Part shown: in pieces, positions 58,638-64,000 of the stretch
Numbering within the stretch: the stretch's first letter is position 1
Layout of the letters: each line of letters begins with the position of its first letter
Origin: Argentina anserina
Taxonomy: Eukaryota; Streptophyta; Magnoliopsida; Rosales; Rosaceae
NCBI RefSeq assembly: GCF_933775445.1
Contig: NC_065873.1
Coordinates: forward strand, 9,424,001-9,488,000
DNA: 64,000 nt
Direction of reading: 5' to 3'
Program-made: the position numbers and the translations under genes
Notes under the pieces: generated by a model
Database searches by the model: none
Seen by the model: the letters and a program-made list of their open reading frames with translations, nothing else
What the model was told of the DNA's origin: nothing

Positions 58638-59597
58638 ATATTTTTGTGAATTAGGGTTTCCAATTCAGGAAACCCTTCACTATCGTTTCGCACCGCCTCC
58701 ATTTCTCTCTCCCTCCCTCGCGACTCTCTCTCCCCTACCTCTCCTTCCAAACCGGCGATTTCCCTCCGATCGCCTCCGTGCTTGACACCGCCGGTGTCAC
58801 TGAGACCGCGCGACCACGACGCAGCGACCGGTAGTAGCGACGACGCACCCCGAGCGGGGATCGAGCGACACCGCCAGAGCTTGACCTCGGGCTCGTCGAG
58901 TTCGACGTGGCCGGCATCGCAGGAGCTCGGCGCCACCATCACGACCTCGCCCCTTCCTCCGCGACACGAATCTACCCGCTGGAGACTCACCTCGAGCACC
59001 GACTCCATCGACCCTCATCCCTCCGAAACCGAGTCTCACGGCGACTTTTGGGAGCTTCTCCGAGGGAATCCGACGATCCAAAACATCGATTGAGGTAATG
59101 GATCGATTAATTGAGTGTTGTGATTGAAGATTGTTGGTTGTTTGTGATTTTTTGTGGAGATCGGAGAGGGTTGAAGGGGGGTGGGTTACCGCCGTGTTAA
59201 GCGGCGCGTGAGAGCGTGTGAGATAGCATAAGGGCGGCGTGAGGCCGAGGAGGGGGAAGGAAGAAGAAAAGGGAGGAATTTGGGGCGGCGGTGGCATCAC
59301 ACGCGCCTTGGTTGGCGTCGGCGCGTGGGCCCCACGCGCGGCCGGCCGGAGGTGACGCGTGTGCCACACGCGCCGCCGTGTGAGGCGGTGGGACAGTTTT
59401 GACAGAAGGGTATTTTGGTAATTTACTGTGTACGGTAAAAGTAAATGTAATTTTTATTTACTGCGGTAAATGTAATTAAGTTTTACCTACGGTAAATGTA
59501 ATTATAAATTATTTTCAGTAATTGTAAAAAAGTAATTTTGTAAAAAGGGTAATTTAGTAAATTTTATTTACTGAATTTGTATTTACATTAAATCGTA

Positions 59598-59848
59598 CGT
59601 ATACGTACAGAAATACGTATTAATATTTATACGTACAGAAATACGTATAAATATTAATACGTACAGAAATACGTATTAATATTTATACGTACAGAAATAC
59701 GTATTAATATTTATACGTACAGAAATACGTATTAATATTTATACGTACAGAAATACGTATTAATATTTATACGTACAGAAATACGTATTATTATTTATAC
59801 GTACAGAAATACGTATATAATATTTATACGTACAGAAATACGTATTAA
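59598..59848. repeat. 28 bp minisatellite within the solo LTR
   Basis: About nine tandem copies of a 28 bp unit containing 'tatacgtacagaaatacgta' followed by 'ttaatatt', with small variants (one 'ttatta', one 'tataatat'). Each unit carries palindromic TACGTA. The surrounding LTR sequence is not repeated. Confidence 0.9.
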
Positions 59849-61315
59849 TCGAGTATTGTACAGTAACCGTGAATAGTGAACAGTGAACAGTAACTTCGTA
59901 TAAACCAAAAATTGCTGAACAGTAACCGTATATTACTGTTTTGGCATTAAAGGTTTACGAAACGACTCTAAATTCTTTTCTTATTCTTTTAAGGTGATCG
60001 TTAAATCGAGGAAAGGAATTAGCATCGCGAATTGAGGAATTACGCTCAAGTCAATAAGGTGAGTAAAATCTCACTGAATTACGAATCTACCCTCGTGGTG
60101 ATTCAACATTTTTGCAAGTGTGTTTGTTTAATGAATTATAACATGTATATAACTTAGTGGACTACGTATATACAGTATAATGGTAATAAATACATATATA
60201 TATATAGTTCATTAAATTACATACTGTTATTAATTCATTAAAAATAGTCATTTCGGTGACAGAAAAATTGTGCATGTGTGATTTTAATGGTATGATATGA
60301 TGTGAGATTATTATACGTAATTTTTCAGGTGTTTATGAAATATGACATGTATAGGATATAGTGGACTATGTATATATTGTATAAATGGTAAATAAATACG
60401 AATATATATAGTTTGCTATGTAATATACTGTTATGATTTTTATTGTGGATATATCGTGAAAGTTTTAAAACGTACAATATGATGTGTGATTATTGTACGT
60501 GATTTTATCACGGAAAATGTGAAATATTGTGATTTGTCTTCGGACGTGATGTGTGGTACAATATGATGTGAGATTATTGTACATGTGAGGCAAGTCGGAA
60601 CCTAGCCTTTGGCCGGGCGAAAGTTACGATACAGTTAGAGCTCTAGTCTGTCTGCCATAGTACTGCATGGAGGTAACGGGTGGTTATCTGATCATGGGTA
60701 CTCAGCTTGTTTGGATGTTGGGTGGCGGGTGGTTACCCAACATTAGCGGTATACTAAGTGAGGGGTAACGGATGTGTACCAGCGCTCATTAGTTACCATT
60801 TTGTGAAAGTATTAGAGTAACCAGATGGGTTGCTCGTTTTCTCATGATTTTCATTATGCTGTGTTGATGTGGAGTTGTGTCTTTTATGAGACGAGAGTTA
60901 TTTTAATATTTTACTCATACGAGCTGTAAAGCTTACCGGGTTTGTGTTGCAATCCCGGTGCACCAATTACAATGGTGTAGGGGATACTTCCGCAGGTGCT
61001 GAGTAGTGGTGATTGAGTGACGACTCCGAAGACTCGAAGTAGATCGCATCCAGTCGTGGTGAGGTTCCAGCGTGGATTTTGTGTGAGATTTGGTGTGATT
61101 TTATTTGTGAGGTAGTTGTGAGGATTATACAGATCCATTTGTTATATGTTGAATTATCATTTGGGTTTGTAATAATCGGCTTGACTGAGTTATATTTTAA
61201 ACTCAGATGTGATCCGCTGCGACATTAAAATGATTTCGATTTCATTGAGATTATTTTTGTGTTTAACGATTTTAAGATTTTGAGTTTTTAAGCTCGAAAT
61301 TTTGGGGTCGTTACA

Positions 61316-64000
61316 TCTTTTCATTTCTCGTTTGAGTATCTTTCTATAAGGCTTCTGATGCGAGTTTCTATTGTATTTGAGAGTTTTGCAAGTGTGGGAC
61401 TGTGTTTCTTTCAAACTGAGTATCTTTACATCCTTTGCGTATCTTTACTATTCCAATTGTGTATCTTTACATCGTTTGCGTATCTTTACTATTCCAATTG
61501 TGTATGTTTTCAATTCTGGTTTGATATCTTTCTGAACGGCTATCTGATGCGAGTTTCTATTAAATTTGAGAGTTTTGCAAGTGTGGGAGTGTGTTTCTTT
61601 CAAACTGAGTATCTTTACATCGTTTGCGTATCATTACTATTCCAATTGTTTATCTTTACATCGTTTGCGTATCTTTACAATTCCAATTGTGTATATTTTC
61701 ATTTCTCGTTTGAGTATCTTTCTGTAAAGCTTTCTGATGCGAGTTTCTATTGAATTTGATAGTTTTGCTAGTGTGGGAGTGTGTTTCTTTCAAACTGAGT
61801 ATCTTTACATCGTTTGCGTATCTTTACTATTCCAATTGTGTATCTTTACATCGTTTGCGTATCTTTACTATTCCAATTGTGTATCTTTTTAATTCTCGTT
61901 TGAGTATCTTTCTGTAAGGCTTTCTGATGCGAGTTTCTATTGCATTTGAGAGTTTTGCAAGTGTGGGAGTGTGTTTCTTTCAAACTCAGTATCTTTACAT
62001 CGTTTGCGTATCTTTACTATTCCAATTGTGTATCTTTTTAATTCTCGTTTGAGTATCTTTCTGTAAGGCTTTCTGATGCGAGTTTTTATTGCATTTGAGA
62101 GTTTTGCAAGTGTGGGAGTGTGTTTCTTTCAAACTGAGTATCTTTACATCGTTTGCGTATCTTTACTATTCCAATTGTGTATCTTTTCAATTCTCGTTTG
62201 AGTATCTTACTGAACGGCTATCTGATGCGAGTTTCTATTGAATTTTAGAGTTTTGCAAGTGTGGGAGTGTGTTTCTTTCAAACTGAGTATCTTTACATCC
62301 TTTGCGTATCTTTACTATTCCAATTGTGTATCTTTACATCGTTTGCGTATCTTTACTATTCCAATTGTGTATGTTTTCAATTTTGGTTTGAGTATCTTTC
62401 TGAACGAATTTCTGATGCGAGTTTCTATTGAATTTGAGAGTTTTGCAAGTGTGGGAGTGTGTTTCTTTCAAACTGAGTATCTTTACATCGTTTGCGTATC
62501 ATTACTATTCCAATTGTGTATCTTTACATTTCTCGTTTGAGTATCTTTTTGTAAGGTTCTGATGCGAGTTTCTATTGTATTTGAGAGTTTTGCAAGTGTG
62601 GGAGTGTGTTTCTTTCAAACTGAGTATCTTTACATCGTTTGCGTTTCTTTACTATTCCAATTGTGTATCTTTTCATTTCTCGTTTGAGTATCTTTCTATA
62701 AGGCTTCTGATGCGAGTTTCTATTGTATTTGAGAGTTTTGCAAATGTGGGAGTGTGTTTCTTTTAAACTGAGTATCTTTACATCGTTTGCGTATCTTTAC
62801 TATTCCAATTGTGTATCTTTACATCGTTTGCGTATCTTTACTATTAAAATTGTGTATCTTTTTAATTCTCGTTTGAGTATCTTTCTGTAAGACTTCTGAT
62901 GCGAGTTTCTATTGTATTTGAGAGTTTTGCAAGTGTGGGACTGTGTTTCTTTCAAACTGAGTATCTTTACATCCTTTGCGTATCTTTACTATTCCAATTG
63001 TGTATCTTTACATCGTTTGCGTATCTTTACTATTCCAATTGTGTATGTTTTCAATTTTGGTTTGAGTATCTTTCTGAACGGATTTCTGATGCGAGTTTCT
63101 ATTGAATTTGAGAGTTTTGCAAGTGTGGGAGTGTGTTTCTTTCAAACTGAGTATCTTTACATCGTTTGCGTATCATTACTATTCCAATTGTGTATCTTTA
63201 CATCGTTTGCGTATCTTTACTATTCCAATTGTGTATATTTTCATTTCTCGTTTGAGTATCTTTCTGTAAGGCTTTCTGATGCGAGTTTCTATTGAATTTG
63301 ATAGTTTTGCTAGTGTGGGAGTGTGTTTCTTTCAAACTGAGTATCTTTACATCGTTTGCGTATATTTACTATTCCAATTGTGTATCTTTACATCGTTTGC
63401 GTATCTTTACTATTCCAATTGTGTATCTTTTTAATTCTCGTTTGAGTATCTTTCTGTAAGGCTTTCTGATGCGAGTTTCTATTGCATTTGAGAGTTTTGC
63501 AAGTGTGGGAGTGTGTTTCTTTCAAACTGAGTATCTTTACATCGTTTGCGAATCTTTACTATTCCAATTGTGTATCTTTTCAATTCTCGTTTGTGTATCT
63601 TTCTGAACGGCTATCTGATGCGAGTTTCTATTGAATTTTAGAGTTTTGCAAGTGTGGGAGTGTGTTTCTTTCAAAGTGAGTATCTTTACATCGTTTGCGT
63701 ATCTTTACTATTCCAATTGTGTATCTTTACATCGTTTGCGTATCTTTACTATTCCAATTGTGTATCTTTTCATTTCTCGTTTGAGTATCTTTCTGTAAGG
63801 CTTCTGATGCGAGTTTCTATTGTATTTGAGAGTTTTGCAAGTGTGGGACTGTGTTTCTTCCAAACTGAGTATCTTTACATCCTTTGCGTATCTTTACTAT
63901 TCCAATTGTGTATCTTTACATCGTTTGCGTATCTTTACTATTCCAATTGTGTATATTTTCAATTTTGGTTTGACTATCTTTCTGAACGGATTTCTGATGC
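61316..64000. repeat. Satellite B array, block 2 (continues past window)
   Basis: Continuation of satellite B after the solo LTR: 149 bp and 190 bp monomers in the same orientation, with 147-148 bp variants ('aaggcttctgatgcgag'). A variant unit with 'gtattt' and 'gtgggactgtg' recurs at about 61,358, 62,899 and 63,807. The array runs off the right edge of the window. Confidence 0.95.

Larger units (their letters stand above)
58308..61315 (+). mobile_element. 3.0 kb solo LTR (gypsy type), TSD TCTTT
   Basis: It starts TGTAATAACCC and ends GGGTCGTTACA (TG...CA, imperfect inverted ends), with TCTTT at 58,303-58,307 and 61,316-61,320; removing the element and one TCTTT restores a normal satellite B monomer. 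TATAAATAGG is at 58,628-58,637, then a CT-rich and GC-rich leader (58,690-59,090), a 'gggccccacgcgcggccgg' block at about 59,328, an AT-rich zone with a 28 bp minisatellite, and 'aggtgagtaaaatctcac' at about 60,060. A long LTR with a TGTAA start suggests the Tekay/Del type, by recollection only. No internal domain or second LTR is present. Confidence 0.85.

Noticed and set aside
58592..59369. Minus-strand frames of 138 and 190 codons in the solo LTR
   Set aside because: They lie antisense in a GC-rich leader, have no recognisable domain, and overlap the plus-strand LTR promoter region.
50504..64000. Dozens of overlapping 60-130 codon frames with similar Phe/Ser/Tyr-rich proteins on the plus strand
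   Set aside because: They are read from satellite monomers in several frames at once; monomer length (149, 190) is not a multiple of three, and variation is not codon-biased. Low stop density explains them.
50504..64000. CRISPR-like array of repeats
   Set aside because: Repeats are contiguous 149/190 bp tandem units without unique spacers, in a plant nuclear sequence.

Overview
The window looks like repeat-rich, probably pericentromeric or centromeric DNA of a flowering plant. The evidence is Athila-type Ty3/gypsy elements primed by tRNA-Asp, Ty1/copia and LINE remnants, two large satellite arrays, and one five-exon nuclear gene for a plant CHCHD2/MIX17-family (At12Cys-like) mitochondrial protein. 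A eudicot is likely. The family cannot be fixed from sequence alone; Rosaceae would be a low-confidence guess. Nothing bacterial or viral is present.

Layout. 1-865: edge of a long gypsy-type LTR on the minus strand. 866-10,105: an old, decayed chromovirus-like gypsy element (LTR, gag, protease, RT, RNase H, integrase pieces) broken by three later LTR insertions: 1,513-2,949 (truncated), 5,723-7,628 (TSD GACTG) and 7,982-9,525 (minus strand, TSD ATCAG). 10,220-10,523: LINE remnant. 10,951-13,258: decayed copia pol. 13,264-16,449: relic of an intronless plant gene with an RRM-like C-terminal half, cut in two by a 2.3 kb LTR insertion. 16,921-18,604 (minus): the only apparently functional host gene, with twin CX9C motifs.

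From about 19,060 to the end the window is satellite DNA invaded by retrotransposons. Satellite A (about 130 bp monomer) occupies about 19.06-24.18, 27.4-29.6, 31.5-33.5 and 43.9-46.2 kb. Satellite B (149 bp monomer, with a 190 bp form made by a 41 bp internal duplication) occupies 50.5-58.3 and 61.3-64.0 kb. A and B share sequence blocks and appear to have a common ancestor. The invaders are an Athila element with open gag and pol frames (29,578-43,905), two fragments of a second Athila subfamily (24.18-27.40 plus strand, 46.17-50.50 minus strand) and a 3.0 kb solo LTR (58,308-61,315, TSD TCTTT).

Main points of interest. (1) Gag-protease and pol of the Athila element lie in one frame, separated by a single TAG followed by CAA TTA, the tobamovirus-type readthrough context. 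(2) A segment of about 3,964 bp, containing one LTR plus about 2.06 kb of downstream satellite, is present twice without length change (29,578-33,541 and 42,001-45,964), so that satellite DNA lies between the 5' LTR and the coding region and the primer-binding site is missing. (3) Two related satellite families with higher-order structure and Athila invasion resemble known plant centromere organisation. (4) A housekeeping gene lies within about 0.5 kb of a satellite array.
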